Assembly (NCBI GenBank): GCA_910578465.1 | Contig: CAJTPW010000006.1 | Location: forward strand, 1-64,000 | Reading direction: 5' to 3' | DNA: 64,000 nucleotides | Source of the DNA: an uncultured Vampirovibrio sp. | Lineage (GTDB): Bacteria; Cyanobacteriota; Vampirovibrionia; Gastranaerophilales; Gastranaerophilaceae | Shown here: one piece after another, positions 32,509 through 42,078 of the stretch | How positions within the stretch are numbered: the first letter of the stretch is position 1 | Layout of the letters: every line of letters begins with the position of its first letter | Translations under genes and position numbers: made by a program | The notes under the pieces: model-generated | Told to the model about the DNA's origin: nothing | The model's database searches: none | The model's input: the letters and a program-made list of their open reading frames with translations, nothing else

Positions 32509-32583
32509 GTTGGGAGGCAGATGTCCTGGTGTCTGATTGGCAAAACGGGCAAACAAGCTGCCGTTACTACCACGAAAGGAGAA
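32509..32583 (+). promoter_or_regulatory. Ribosomal-protein leader before rplA
   Basis: GTTGGGAGG at 32509-32517 and ACCACGAAAGGAGAA at 32569-32583 repeat the plan of the rplK leader. It may be a structured ribosome binding region or the L1 feedback site; the sequence alone does not tell which. Confidence 0.35.
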
Positions 32584-32587
32584 TTAA

Positions 32588-33313
32588 ATGTCAAAATTAA
32601 CCAAAAAACAAACTAAAATAAAAGAAATGCTCGAAGGCTTTGAACAACCGTCAACTGCAATGAGCGCAATTGAAATGCTTCAAAAAATTTCAGCTGAAAC
32701 GGCTAAATTTGATGAAACCGTTGAATGCCATATGAGATTAGGTATCGATGTTAAACACGCTGATCAGCAAATTCGTTCTACCACGGTTCTTCCTGCAGGG
32801 CTTGGTAAAACAGTTCGCGTATGTGTTATCGCAAAGGCTGATAAAGCTGCTGACGCTAAAGCTGCAGGGGCTGATGAAGCAGGTGCTGAAGATATCATCG
32901 ATAAAATTGCAGGCGGCTGGTTTGAATTTGATACATTGATTGCAACGCCTGATATGATGGCTCCTTTGGGTAAATTGGGCCGTGTGCTCGGTCCTAAAGG
33001 CTTAATGCCAAACCCGAAAACAGGAACGGTTACAACCGATGTTGCAAAAGCAGTTAAAGATGCTAAAGCAGGTAAGGTTGAATTCAGAGCAGACAAGCAA
33101 GGTATGGTTCACGTGCCTATCGGTAAAATTAAATTTGCAAAAGAAGATTTAATTAAAAACTTTGCAACTCTTGCGGATGCAATCATTAAAGCAAAACCAT
33201 CTGCTGCAAAGGGTACATACATTAAATCAGCTTATTTAACAACTACAATGGGCCCCGGAATTAAACTTGATTCCAAAAACATTGCAACTGAAATTAAAGA
33301 ATACGTTGGATAA
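32588..33313 (+). CDS. rplA: 50S ribosomal protein L1
   Basis: The 241 aa protein has the L1 core: VECHMRLGIDVKHADQQIR, then TVLPAGLGKTVRVCVIA, GRVLGPKGLMPNPKTGTV and KAGKVEFRADKQG. It forms the L1 stalk of the 50S subunit and often represses its own operon. rplJ and rplL, which usually come next, are absent; a terminator ends the cluster. Confidence 0.96.
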   Translation: MSKLTKKQTKIKEMLEGFEQPSTAMSAIEMLQKISAETAKFDETVECHMRLGIDVKHADQQIRSTTVLPAGLGKTVRVCVIAKADKAADAKAAGADEAGAEDIIDKIAGGWFEFDTLIATPDMMAPLGKLGRVLGPKGLMPNPKTGTVTTDVAKAVKDAKAGKVEFRADKQGMVHVPIGKIKFAKEDLIKNFATLADAIIKAKPSAAKGTYIKSAYLTTTMGPGIKLDSKNIATEIKEYVG

Positions 33314-33370
33314 TTTAAAAAACGGATAATCTCAATTGAACAACAGTGAGATAACAAATTCAGTATTTAC

Positions 33371-33422
33371 AAGCATAGAGCGGAAGAAAAAAACCTTGCG
33401 CTCTATGCTTTTTAAAATTTTT
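33371..33422 (+). terminator. Terminator of the rplA operon, overlapping a downstream gene start
   Basis: AAGCATAGAGCG (33371-33382) pairs perfectly with CGCTCTATGCTT (33399-33410) across a 16 nt loop, followed by a T-rich tract. The ATG at 33405 of the GtrA-like gene lies inside the right arm. Confidence 0.8.
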
Positions 33423-33836
33423 GACTGGATTTATACAAAATTTTGCTGGGGAGTTTTGCAAAATCTCGAGAGAAGATTTGTAAAATTTCTTTTTGTTGGC
33501 GGAATAAATACGCTGTTCGGGTATTCGATGTATGCTCTTTTTGTAACACTCTCTTTTTCCCCTTCAAATGCGCTTTTAATTTCATATATTTTAGGGGTTT
33601 TCTGGAATTTTAAAACAACAGGCTCAATTGTTTTTAGAAATAAAGACAACAGATTGATTTTCAAATTTTTCCTGTCTTATGTTTTTACATTTTCCGTGAA
33701 TAATTTCTTTTTGAATTTTTTAATGTACAATCTGCATTTAAATAAATATCTGGCGCAGTTAATCCTTGTATTGCCTATGGCTGTTGTATCTTTTACAATT
33801 TTTAAAACTTTTATTTTTGTGGAAAAGAAACAGTAA
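33405..33836 (+). CDS. GtrA-like membrane protein
   Basis: From ATG 33405 the protein is 143 aa with four transmembrane helices. RRFVKFLFVGGINTLFGYSM is the family opening, and a FWNFKTTGSIVFRN segment and FTIFKTFIF end match GtrA/DPMS_TMD proteins. These help move or anchor polyprenyl-phosphate sugars across the membrane for envelope glycosylation. An in-frame TTG at 33336 would add 23 residues; neither start has a good ribosome site. It is convergent with a GT-C type membrane protein at 33840 that could use such a lipid-linked donor. Confidence 0.75.
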   Translation: MLFKIFDWIYTKFCWGVLQNLERRFVKFLFVGGINTLFGYSMYALFVTLSFSPSNALLISYILGVFWNFKTTGSIVFRNKDNRLIFKFFLSYVFTFSVNNFFLNFLMYNLHLNKYLAQLILVLPMAVVSFTIFKTFIFVEKKQ

Positions 33837-33839
33837 AAA

Positions 33840-35660
33840 CTAGTTTTCTTTCAGTTTGTAAATTTTGAACTCATGGTTTAATACAAAGTCGGGATTTGCG
33901 TTCGGGTTTTGCATGGTTGTTATATAATCATAATTTTTTAATATATGTTCCATAATTTTTTTGGCATAGTTAATGCCGAAAAGTCCGCCGGCTTCTGTCA
34001 TATAATTGTTATTTGTGATGAAAATATAGTCAGGAGGATTTTCAGATAAATCTTTTATAATATTCTCTTCTCCAAATGCATCCACCATATGCGGAATTAA
34101 TGCATAATATTTTAAATTTGTTTTTCTGTCCGTTAAATAGTTAAACAAAAGGCCTTCTTCGGAAATAAGAAGAGTTTTGTCCTCAGGAATATTTTCTTTT
34201 ATGAATTTGATTGTATCATTAATTACGGTGCTTTGCTCCAATGTGCTGTATAAAGTGCCTTTTGGGCTTTCTATTTTATATGTTGTTCGGGAGGTATTTA
34301 AAAAGAATATGAATGTAAAATAAAGCCCAAAAGCTATAAAGAATAACTTTAATGTGTTTTTAACATGTTCTTTTGTAAATACTCTGGGGAAATATGCAGG
34401 AAGGATTTCAAGAAACAAATATATAAAACTGCACCACCATATTGTTAAAATAAAATTTCCGATACAGGAGATATAGATGGCACAAAAACATCTGAATGAT
34501 ATCAAAAGGGCAAATAAGGATGCAAGCAGATAAAATTTTTCACTGTTTGTAAAACATATTCCTTTAACCCCTTTGTTTTTTATAAGCTTTGAAATAAATA
34601 TTAAAACTGCTGAAATTAAAACAAAGTGTGATAAGAAGGTGAAATCTTTGCCAATGCTGAAATTGTTAAATTGATACAGTGCAATGCAAGTGATAATAAA
34701 GCTGTATCCGAAAATGTATACGACTATACAATATAATGCTTTTAAAATAAGATTTTTTATTTTGGATAAAAAATGCAGCGAAAAATATGTGTATGTAAAT
34801 AAAATTAACGAAATTAATACAAAGTTTGTAAAAGACAAGGCGATTGCTTTTAAGATTTCAAAGTTAAGCGATTGAGGCATTACAACTTTATTGTAGACAA
34901 CAACAGATGGTGCGTGGGCAAAGTTGTTTAAAAATTTTGCCTCATAAACAAGCGCTTCCAGCCCTGTTTTAAATCCTGACATTAAAAGAAAAGTTGAAAT
35001 GCAGGCGAATATAGGCAAAAGGTAACAGCTAAGTCCTTTTAAAACCGTTTTTATGTTTTTACTTTTAAAAGCCTCAAATAGCGGCAGCAGAATAAAAAGC
35101 GTAAAGTCGAGTTTAAATGCTACAGATAATCCTGCAAAGAAAAATGAAAGAAAAAGATACTTATTTTTTGAATTTTCTTTATATAAAACGTAGAATAAAA
35201 AACCCAAAAGACAGGCTGAAAAAGCATAAATAAAAGAATATGAATATGGGAAAAACCATGAGGCTGTGGTGTATGGCATTTTAAACGTAAATATTTCCAT
35301 AATAGAAAATACCGTAATAAATGCCGTTAAATCTGTTGAATATTTTTTTATAAGATAATAAATTATCGAAAGTATTAGAAGCGAATTTATAATTCCTGCC
35401 CAATACAGCGTATTTAAGGAGTTTCCAAAGATTAAAAATAAAAGTGCGTTAAATTGATATGCTAAGGGCGGATAAAGATTTGTAATGTCACGATACAAGA
35501 CTTTACCGTCCAAAAGTGCTTGCGGGACAACAGCTTCGCGGAAACAATCGTAAATTATGTGGCCCCATTTTCCCCAGGTAAGCGCCGTGCAAACTGCAAA
35601 AATCAAAAGCAAAATAAGCGGCAAAATTATGCTTTTGTATTTATTAAAAAAATCTTTCAT
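33840..35660 (-). CDS. Multi-span membrane glycosyltransferase-like protein (GT-C type)
   Basis: The 606 aa protein has about 11-12 hydrophobic helices. The first periplasmic loop holds YDCFREAVVPQALLDGKVLY and RDITNLYPPLAY, the acidic DxxRE-type and YPP loop seen in GT39/GT83-like enzymes. A soluble C-terminal domain (about 455-606) follows the last helix. Such proteins transfer sugars from lipid-phosphate donors to lipids or proteins outside the membrane. Substrate unknown. It is convergent with the GtrA-like gene. Confidence 0.65.
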   Translation of the reverse strand: MKDFFNKYKSIILPLILLLIFAVCTALTWGKWGHIIYDCFREAVVPQALLDGKVLYRDITNLYPPLAYQFNALLFLIFGNSLNTLYWAGIINSLLILSIIYYLIKKYSTDLTAFITVFSIMEIFTFKMPYTTASWFFPYSYSFIYAFSACLLGFLFYVLYKENSKNKYLFLSFFFAGLSVAFKLDFTLFILLPLFEAFKSKNIKTVLKGLSCYLLPIFACISTFLLMSGFKTGLEALVYEAKFLNNFAHAPSVVVYNKVVMPQSLNFEILKAIALSFTNFVLISLILFTYTYFSLHFLSKIKNLILKALYCIVVYIFGYSFIITCIALYQFNNFSIGKDFTFLSHFVLISAVLIFISKLIKNKGVKGICFTNSEKFYLLASLFALLISFRCFCAIYISCIGNFILTIWWCSFIYLFLEILPAYFPRVFTKEHVKNTLKLFFIAFGLYFTFIFFLNTSRTTYKIESPKGTLYSTLEQSTVINDTIKFIKENIPEDKTLLISEEGLLFNYLTDRKTNLKYYALIPHMVDAFGEENIIKDLSENPPDYIFITNNNYMTEAGGLFGINYAKKIMEHILKNYDYITTMQNPNANPDFVLNHEFKIYKLKEN

Positions 35661-35849
35661 AAATTTAAAAATCCTAAAATTTCCAAAACCGATTATACCA
35701 TACCGTTTGTAATTTTAGAAAATCTTCTCTCCCCCTTGTTTGAATTTTACATAGGTAGTATAATTATGAAGCCGAAGCAATATTGGTGCAATGTCTGATT
35801 TTTGTATAAGATTTGCAAAAGATTTTAAACGAGAGGAAAAAAGATAGTT

Positions 35850-37025
35850 ATGGAAAACCTTCTGTCAGAAAGAATTTTATCCACGCCGCCTTCTTTTGTA
35901 AGAAGCATACTTAAAACCGCTATGGACCCTGAAATTATTTCATTTGCTGGTGGTCTTCCAAATCCTGTCTCATTTCCGCAGGAAGCCTTGCTGAAATCAA
36001 TGGACAGCATTGTAAAAACCTTTGGCAGCACTGTTTTTCAATATTCTATAACTGCAGGTATTCCCGAATTAAGACAATATATCGCAGACAGATACAATAA
36101 AAAGTTTAATCTCGGTTTGAGTGCGGATAATGTTTTAATTACAACAGGTTCTCAGCAGGCTCTGGATTTAATTTCAAAGACAATTCTAAATAAAAACGAC
36201 GGGGTAATTCTTGAAAAGCCGAGTTATCTTGGAGCGATTCAAGTATTTTCACAGTATCAGCCAAAATTTTATACGGTAGATTTAGCGGAAGACGGCCTGA
36301 ACACGGTACAGTTGAAGGATGTTCTTAAAAACGATATTAAAATGATGTATGCAATCCCCGAGTTTCAAAATCCGACAGGGCTTACATATTCTGCTCAAAA
36401 CCGTGAAGAAATTTATGAAATTTTAAAAGACAAAGATATTGTCCTCGTTGAAGATGATCCTTACGGAGAACTGCGTTTTGAAGGAAAACATCTTCCGTAT
36501 ATCGGGGCAGGAAGGCTTAAAAACAGTATAGTTTTAGGCTCATTCTCAAAAATTGTAACCCCCGGTATGAGAACAGGTTTTATAATTTCAAAAAATGCGG
36601 AATTAATAAAACATATATCAATTGCAAAAGAGGCAAGCGACCTTCATACAAATGTTTTTTCTCAATATTTAATCTGGGATTATTTAATGAAAAATGACCT
36701 TGAAGCACATATTGCAAAAATAACCGAGCTTTATCAAAAACAGGCGCAGACAATGCTTGATTCAATGGATAAATATTTCCCAAAAAGCATAAAATACACA
36801 AGGCCAAAAGGTGGAATGTTCCTCTGGGTAACGCTGCCCGAGGGTGTAAGTTCTCTTAAGCTTTTCCCCAAAGCCCTTGAGAAAAAGGTTGCCTTCGTTC
36901 CCGGGGACCCTTTTTATATCAACAAAAAAGATGTTAATACAATGCGCTTAAACTATACAAATGCAGACTGTGAAACCATTGAAGAAGGCATAAAACGGCT
37001 CGGGGAATTGTTATCAGAGCTGTAG
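35850..37025 (+). CDS. PLP-dependent aminotransferase (2-aminoadipate/aromatic type)
   Basis: The 391 aa fold type I aminotransferase has ISFAGGLPNPVSFP (about 29-42), TTGSQQALDLISK, IPEFQNPTGLTYS, VEDDPYGELRF and the PLP lysine in GSFSKIVTPGMRTGF, and RPKGGMFLWVTLPEG. These match the LysN/KAT group (MocR-like catalytic domain without its DNA-binding part). Likely substrates are branched-chain, aromatic or 2-aminoadipate amino acids. It stands alone, with GAGAGGA upstream somewhat far from ATG 35850. Confidence 0.85.
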   Translation: MENLLSERILSTPPSFVRSILKTAMDPEIISFAGGLPNPVSFPQEALLKSMDSIVKTFGSTVFQYSITAGIPELRQYIADRYNKKFNLGLSADNVLITTGSQQALDLISKTILNKNDGVILEKPSYLGAIQVFSQYQPKFYTVDLAEDGLNTVQLKDVLKNDIKMMYAIPEFQNPTGLTYSAQNREEIYEILKDKDIVLVEDDPYGELRFEGKHLPYIGAGRLKNSIVLGSFSKIVTPGMRTGFIISKNAELIKHISIAKEASDLHTNVFSQYLIWDYLMKNDLEAHIAKITELYQKQAQTMLDSMDKYFPKSIKYTRPKGGMFLWVTLPEGVSSLKLFPKALEKKVAFVPGDPFYINKKDVNTMRLNYTNADCETIEEGIKRLGELLSEL

Positions 37026-37140
37026 TATAAGTGTAAATTAAACCATATATTCATTTTTCTTCATAATGATGATGTTTTATGTGCAAAATTTTTTTCACAT
37101 GTTTTAATATTTTGTGTTGTTAGGATAATGAGATATTAAA

Positions 37141-38403
37141 ATGATTGCGTTAAATTTGCAAAAATTTATGCCTGCTTTTACGGGAATCAGGCCTCCTTAT
37201 GTTAAAAACGGAAGAAATATTACGCCGATTGCAATGAATCCGACGGAAGCGGATATTAAAAAGGCAATTAAAGCCGAACAAACGGCAAAAGCGGCAAAAG
37301 ATGTTATGGAAGGATATAACGGCTATGCTTTTTGGCTTGGCGAAGATTTGGTTGTAAAAAAATATAAGGGCAAAGATGCTTTCAGTGATGACCCTTCAAG
37401 GGAGATTAATATGCTTGATTCCCTGTTTGATAGCGGTCTGTGGTTTAAAAATTCTCAGCTCGGGATGTATGCTTTTACGGATGGGGATTCTACCTATCTT
37501 GTTTCAACAAAGGTTGATGGGAAAGAGCCTGACAGTGTTTTATCACCCTTTACAAAGGAAAATTTAACATCTCTTATTGAAATTATTTCACAGATGGATA
37601 AAGGAATGTTATCTGAAGGTTCTTCAAAAAACGGCTACAGTGACAGAGTCCGTTTTATGAATTATGATTTCAACGGCGGCAATATAAAGCTTACGGAAAG
37701 TAAGGCGGGGCTTTTTGATTTTGAATATTCCGTTCTGGAAAACATCGATGATATGATTGAAAAAACCATCGTAAGAAAAGATACGGGCGCAAACTGTCAC
37801 CAATCCGATACATCCGCCCTTCCAAGCAGTCTCAGGTCCTTTGAATTTTATACGTTCTGCCCTTATTTAAACGGCGCCAAAGGGGATGTAAGCGAACTTT
37901 TTAACGATTACCTTGCAATTAAAGGGCGCTATCACAAAGGAATGTATGAATTTTTCAGAGATTTTTCCAAAGAAAGCAAATTTGAAGATATTGTAAATGA
38001 AATTTCAATCCATGAACTTGCACACTCAAACCTTTTAAGAAAAAATGCAGACGGTAAAGTTCCTGCAGACATTGTTCTTGCCGAGGCAAGCAAGATACAA
38101 ATGTCTCATTTTATGCATGAACAAAGCCAATTTAGCGATACAGGTGTAATTAACCCGAAACAATTGAAAGAATATACGGATGAAACCGTAAACTTCTTTA
38201 AAATATGTTTAAAAAGAGCGGAATCTGCAGGTGATATCAACAGGGAAGTATATTACAGGGATTGTCTTGAACTCTTTGAAAGCTGGCAGCGCGTAAACGG
38301 CACATTAAAGGAAAAGATTAAAAGAAAAGACCCTGAAATAATGAAAAAATTGACCGAAGATTATGCCCCGACACTTGATGAAAAAGTTTTAAAGGTTCGC
38401 TAA
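37141..38403 (+). CDS. Divergent protein-kinase-fold protein, unrecognised family
   Basis: The 420 aa protein shows a hidden kinase-like pattern: VVKKY at 71-75 (candidate ATP Lys), Glu88 in SREINML, a hinge-like LVSTKVDGKEP (120-130), Asp176-x4-Asn181 in NYDFNGGNI, and Asp193 in LFDFEY. The Asp-to-Asn spacing of 5 and Asp-to-Asp of 17 match the catalytic loop and DFG of kinases and APH/HipA-like enzymes. The HRD-type His is Asn. The C-terminal half (about 220-420) is helical. No Shine-Dalgarno sequence is seen before ATG 37141. Target unknown. Confidence 0.6.
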   Translation: MIALNLQKFMPAFTGIRPPYVKNGRNITPIAMNPTEADIKKAIKAEQTAKAAKDVMEGYNGYAFWLGEDLVVKKYKGKDAFSDDPSREINMLDSLFDSGLWFKNSQLGMYAFTDGDSTYLVSTKVDGKEPDSVLSPFTKENLTSLIEIISQMDKGMLSEGSSKNGYSDRVRFMNYDFNGGNIKLTESKAGLFDFEYSVLENIDDMIEKTIVRKDTGANCHQSDTSALPSSLRSFEFYTFCPYLNGAKGDVSELFNDYLAIKGRYHKGMYEFFRDFSKESKFEDIVNEISIHELAHSNLLRKNADGKVPADIVLAEASKIQMSHFMHEQSQFSDTGVINPKQLKEYTDETVNFFKICLKRAESAGDINREVYYRDCLELFESWQRVNGTLKEKIKRKDPEIMKKLTEDYAPTLDEKVLKVR

Positions 38404-38496
38404 CGGTTATAAATATATTTTCTGTACATTGTGCCGTATTTATTATAAAATTTAAGAAAACAAGAAGTGTATAGAAACAAAAGAAAGAACAAAAAA

Positions 38497-40638
38497 ATGG
38501 AAAACAAACCGGAAGCAAAAAAAATGCAAATTACAGTCGGCGGGAAGACTGTAGAAATTGAAACTGGGAAGTATGCACAATCTGCAACATCATCCGTTAC
38601 CGTGAGATGTGAAGATACTATGCTTTTTATCCACTCAACGGTTAGCAAAGAACCAAGAGTAGGGATTGATTTCTTCCCCTTGTTAATTGATTATGAAGAA
38701 AGAATGTCAGCTATAGGAAGAATCCCCGGCGGTTTTACAAGAACCGAAGGAAAATCTTCAGAAAAAGCAATATTGGTTTCAAGATTAATTGACCGTCCTA
38801 TTCGTCCTCTTTGGCCAAAAGGTTACAGAAACGACGTTCAGGTTGTTGTTCAATTATTCAGTTATGACCAGAAAAACCAGCCCGATACACTTGCAATTTT
38901 AGGCGCTTCAACTGCCCTGATGCTTTCAGGAGCTCCTTTTGAAGGGCCCGTTGGTGCAGTGCGCGTTGGCAGAATTGACGGGGCTATGATTGCAAATCCG
39001 ACCCATCAGGAAGCTGAAAAATCTGATATGGATATCGTGGTTGCAGGAACTATGGATTCTGTAATTATGGTTGAAGCAGGATGTAAATTTGTAACGGAAG
39101 ACGATATTATGGCTGCCGTTGAATTTGCGCAAGGAGAAATCAAAAAACAGTGCGAAGCCCAGATTCAATTTGCAAAAGAATGCGGTGTTGAACGTGAAAA
39201 CTTTGTAAATCCTTACGATACTTCAGAACTTGCAGCAATAATTAAAGACAATTGCTACGATATGATATTTGATGCTTATCACAATTTTGATCGCGAATAC
39301 AGAAAAAATAAGCTCGATGAAGCAAAACAAATCGTGAAAGAAAAAGTAACCGCTCTTGATGATACACACCCCATTAAAGCTATGATGGAAGAAACGGGAA
39401 TTGATTTTGTAGCGGAAGAATTCAAGGCTCTTGAAAAGAAAATTATGAGAGCAATGATTGTAAACGAAGGTGTTCGTGCAGACGGTAGAAAAACGTTTGA
39501 AGTTCGCCCGATTTGGTGCGAAGTTGGCGTTATCCCAAGAGCACACGGAAGCGCCGTATTTACAAGAGGCCAAACTCAGATTTTATCCTGCGCAACTCTT
39601 GCGGGCCCTGCAATGGCTCAGGAATTGGACGGTGTTGACCCTCTGACAAGAAAACACTATATGCACAAATATATATTCCCAGGGTTCTCCGTTGGTGAAG
39701 TTAAACCGTTAAGAGGCCCCGGCAGACGTGAAATCGGCCACGGTAATCTTGCAGAACGTGCCAATATTCCTGCACTTCCCGATGAAAAGGATTTCCCTTA
39801 TACAATAAGAGTTACATCCGATGTTCTTGAATCAAACGGTTCAACATCAATGGGTTCAACCTGTGCAAGCTCTATGGCGCTGATGAATGCGGGTGTTCCC
39901 GTTAAATGTATGATTGGCGGCGTTGCAATGGGCCTTATTAAAGAGGGAGATACAGATGTTGTATTGACCGATATTCAGGGAATTGAAGACTTCCTCGGCG
40001 ATATGGACTTTAAGGTAACGGGTAACGATACGGGAATTACTGCCCTTCAGATGGATATGAAGATTAAGGGTATTTCAAACGAAACGCTCCGTCGTGCTTT
40101 ATATCAGGCAAAAGATGGCAGACTTTACATTATGAGCAAAATGAGAGAAGCAATCTCTGAACCGAGCAGCGACCTTTCACCTTACGCACCGAGATTATAC
40201 TCTATGACAATTCCGACAGAAGACATCGGAACTGTAATCGGGCCCGGTGGAAAGATGATCAGAAGCATTATTGATGCTTCAGGTGCTGAAATCGATATTA
40301 AAGATGACGGTACCGTTACAATCACATCAAATGACAAAGAAGGTGCGGATATTGCAATCAAGATGATTAAAGATTTAACCTTCAAGCCTGAACCCGGATG
40401 TGTTTACAAAGGTAAAGTCGTAAGAATAATCCCGATTGGTGCCTTTGTGGAATTAGCCCCCGGAAAAGACGGTATGGTTCATATTTCACAGGTTTGCAAC
40501 GAAAGAATTGACACCGTTGAATCACGTTTGAACATAGGTGACAATGTTGTTGTTAAAGTTGTGAAAATTGATGATAAAGGAAGAGTAAACCTTACAATCA
40601 AGGGAGTATCCGATGAAGAAAAAGCACAATTTAATTAA
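38497..40638 (+). CDS. pnp: Polynucleotide phosphorylase
   Basis: 3'-5' phosphorolytic exoribonuclease of mRNA decay. From ATG 38497 it is 713 aa: two RNase PH domains (GRIPGGFTRTEGKSSEKAIL, then LIDRPIRPL; and RANIPALPDEKDFPYTIRV with STSMGSTCASSMALMNAGVP), KH (IGTVIGPGGKMIRSIIDASG) and S1 (YKGKVVRIIPIGAFVELAPG). A GTG at 38467 would add ten residues but looks less likely. The stop overlaps the next gene by 26 bp. Confidence 0.96.
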   Translation: MENKPEAKKMQITVGGKTVEIETGKYAQSATSSVTVRCEDTMLFIHSTVSKEPRVGIDFFPLLIDYEERMSAIGRIPGGFTRTEGKSSEKAILVSRLIDRPIRPLWPKGYRNDVQVVVQLFSYDQKNQPDTLAILGASTALMLSGAPFEGPVGAVRVGRIDGAMIANPTHQEAEKSDMDIVVAGTMDSVIMVEAGCKFVTEDDIMAAVEFAQGEIKKQCEAQIQFAKECGVERENFVNPYDTSELAAIIKDNCYDMIFDAYHNFDREYRKNKLDEAKQIVKEKVTALDDTHPIKAMMEETGIDFVAEEFKALEKKIMRAMIVNEGVRADGRKTFEVRPIWCEVGVIPRAHGSAVFTRGQTQILSCATLAGPAMAQELDGVDPLTRKHYMHKYIFPGFSVGEVKPLRGPGRREIGHGNLAERANIPALPDEKDFPYTIRVTSDVLESNGSTSMGSTCASSMALMNAGVPVKCMIGGVAMGLIKEGDTDVVLTDIQGIEDFLGDMDFKVTGNDTGITALQMDMKIKGISNETLRRALYQAKDGRLYIMSKMREAISEPSSDLSPYAPRLYSMTIPTEDIGTVIGPGGKMIRSIIDASGAEIDIKDDGTVTITSNDKEGADIAIKMIKDLTFKPEPGCVYKGKVVRIIPIGAFVELAPGKDGMVHISQVCNERIDTVESRLNIGDNVVVKVVKIDDKGRVNLTIKGVSDEEKAQFN

Positions 40639-41317
40639 AAATTTATTTCTGACATTTGTTTTAGCGGGCTCTATGGCAGTATTGTCAGGGTGTACTTCTT
40701 TAAGCTATGTCGGAGATGATTTTGATTCCAAAAACAGTGCCACTGTTCAAACGAATGAATTGTTCACTTTTTCCACATACAATAAAACTTCAAGTGAAGA
40801 AAATATAGACATGAAGGTGGGGGTTTCAAAAACCCCCCTGCCTGATGCTCTTGTTGTTTATGTAAATATTAAAAATAACACTGCAGCGGACTATATTTTC
40901 TATCTTAAGGATATGGAAATAAAGGTTTTGAACGAAAAGTTGACGCCGATTGCGCCCTCTTCATATCTTGAAGCATATCAAAGCTATGAAACAGGAACCT
41001 ATGCGGGGCTTTCAAACATAGCTCCCACACTCGGTGCTTTTGCAGACATTCAAAACAGCTATCATAACGTAAACAACGTTAATACGGCGGCTTCAAAGAA
41101 TAATTCCCATAATGCCGTAACAAGCCAGATTGGTTCGGTTGTGGGCGGCATATCCCAACATACAATAACATCTGCAAGTGTTATTAAAAGCGGCGCGTCC
41201 GAATTTTTCTATGTATTCTTAAAAGACCCGACCCAGCTTCCGATTGAAATTTCATACAAAGATTTGGTATGGTCTTTCGGTACGGTTGAAAAGAAAAACG
41301 GTGCAGAAAAGAAATAG
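40613..41317 (+). CDS. Putative lipoprotein, function unknown
   Basis: The 234 aa protein has a lipoprotein signal: basic MKKKHNLIK, a hydrophobic core and the lipobox VLSGC with Cys27. The mature part has a beta-sandwich-like N-terminal half (DALVVYVNIKNNTAADYIFY, LKDMEIKVLNEKLTPIAPSS), an Asn/Ser-rich middle and a final strand domain. AGGGAG precedes ATG 40613, which lies inside pnp. It leads to two TadE/TadG-like genes, so an envelope or pilus-assembly role is possible. Family not recognised. Confidence 0.7.
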   Translation: MKKKHNLIKNLFLTFVLAGSMAVLSGCTSLSYVGDDFDSKNSATVQTNELFTFSTYNKTSSEENIDMKVGVSKTPLPDALVVYVNIKNNTAADYIFYLKDMEIKVLNEKLTPIAPSSYLEAYQSYETGTYAGLSNIAPTLGAFADIQNSYHNVNNVNTAASKNNSHNAVTSQIGSVVGGISQHTITSASVIKSGASEFFYVFLKDPTQLPIEISYKDLVWSFGTVEKKNGAEKK

Positions 41318-41379
41318 CTTAAAAACCGAATAAACGGTATGCTTGGTAATAAAGTTTAATAAAAGGTGCAAAAAAGTTA

Positions 41380-42078
41380 ATGCCTGATAATGTAAAGCCT
41401 TATAAATCGAAACCTGAATTTAAAAAGGCGCAGCATATTGTGGAATTTGCTTTGATTGCACCTTTTATCATATTTTTTATCGGGATTGTTCTTGAAATTG
41501 CAATGATTGTGCAGACAAACTATAAGTTTAACGCTTCTTTATATGAAGCCATAAGCTTTATGGCACTGAATAACAAGATTGGTGTCGATAAGGAAGACAC
41601 CGTCCAAAATATTAAAGAATATGCTAAAATTCTTTTAAAACACCGTTTTGTACCATATAAGGATTCTCTGGATACAGAGCTTGTTCAAGCGGGCGATCTG
41701 GATTTTATAATCGGTAAATACAGATATACATCAACTTTCACCCTGTTTAATTATATGACAGGCTACAAGCCTGATTCGTATAATTTTTTAACCATAATTC
41801 CAATAAACAGTGCGATTCTAAGAAAAAATTCTTTTGACCTTTCAAATGAAACCGTAGAAAACCTTATGGAGGCTTATTATAACACTTCAAAGGAAAACGA
41901 AGGGGCAATTGAAGGTGAAAACGGAGAAGAAAGTGCAGATTCGGATACAGGCAAAAATCCTGATAAAGATATAGATAATAATGTTGAAAGTGAAGGCGGG
42001 GATGAAAGCACACAGGAGCCTTCGGAAGCTGATAAAGAAGAGTTTGATGTTCAAATTCCCGAGGTAAGTTTGCAATGA
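41380..42078 (+). CDS. TadE-like pseudopilin
   Basis: The 232 aa protein has the TadE opening: KAQHIVEFALIAPFIIFFIG (about 16-35), with the Glu-containing segment followed by one transmembrane helix, then a periplasmic domain. The C-terminal 65 residues are very acidic and Gly/Glu/Ser-rich, which is unusual. TadE-like proteins are minor pseudopilins of tight-adherence (Flp) pili. The stop overlaps the TadG-like gene by 4 bp. Confidence 0.7.
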   Translation: MPDNVKPYKSKPEFKKAQHIVEFALIAPFIIFFIGIVLEIAMIVQTNYKFNASLYEAISFMALNNKIGVDKEDTVQNIKEYAKILLKHRFVPYKDSLDTELVQAGDLDFIIGKYRYTSTFTLFNYMTGYKPDSYNFLTIIPINSAILRKNSFDLSNETVENLMEAYYNTSKENEGAIEGENGEESADSDTGKNPDKDIDNNVESEGGDESTQEPSEADKEEFDVQIPEVSLQ

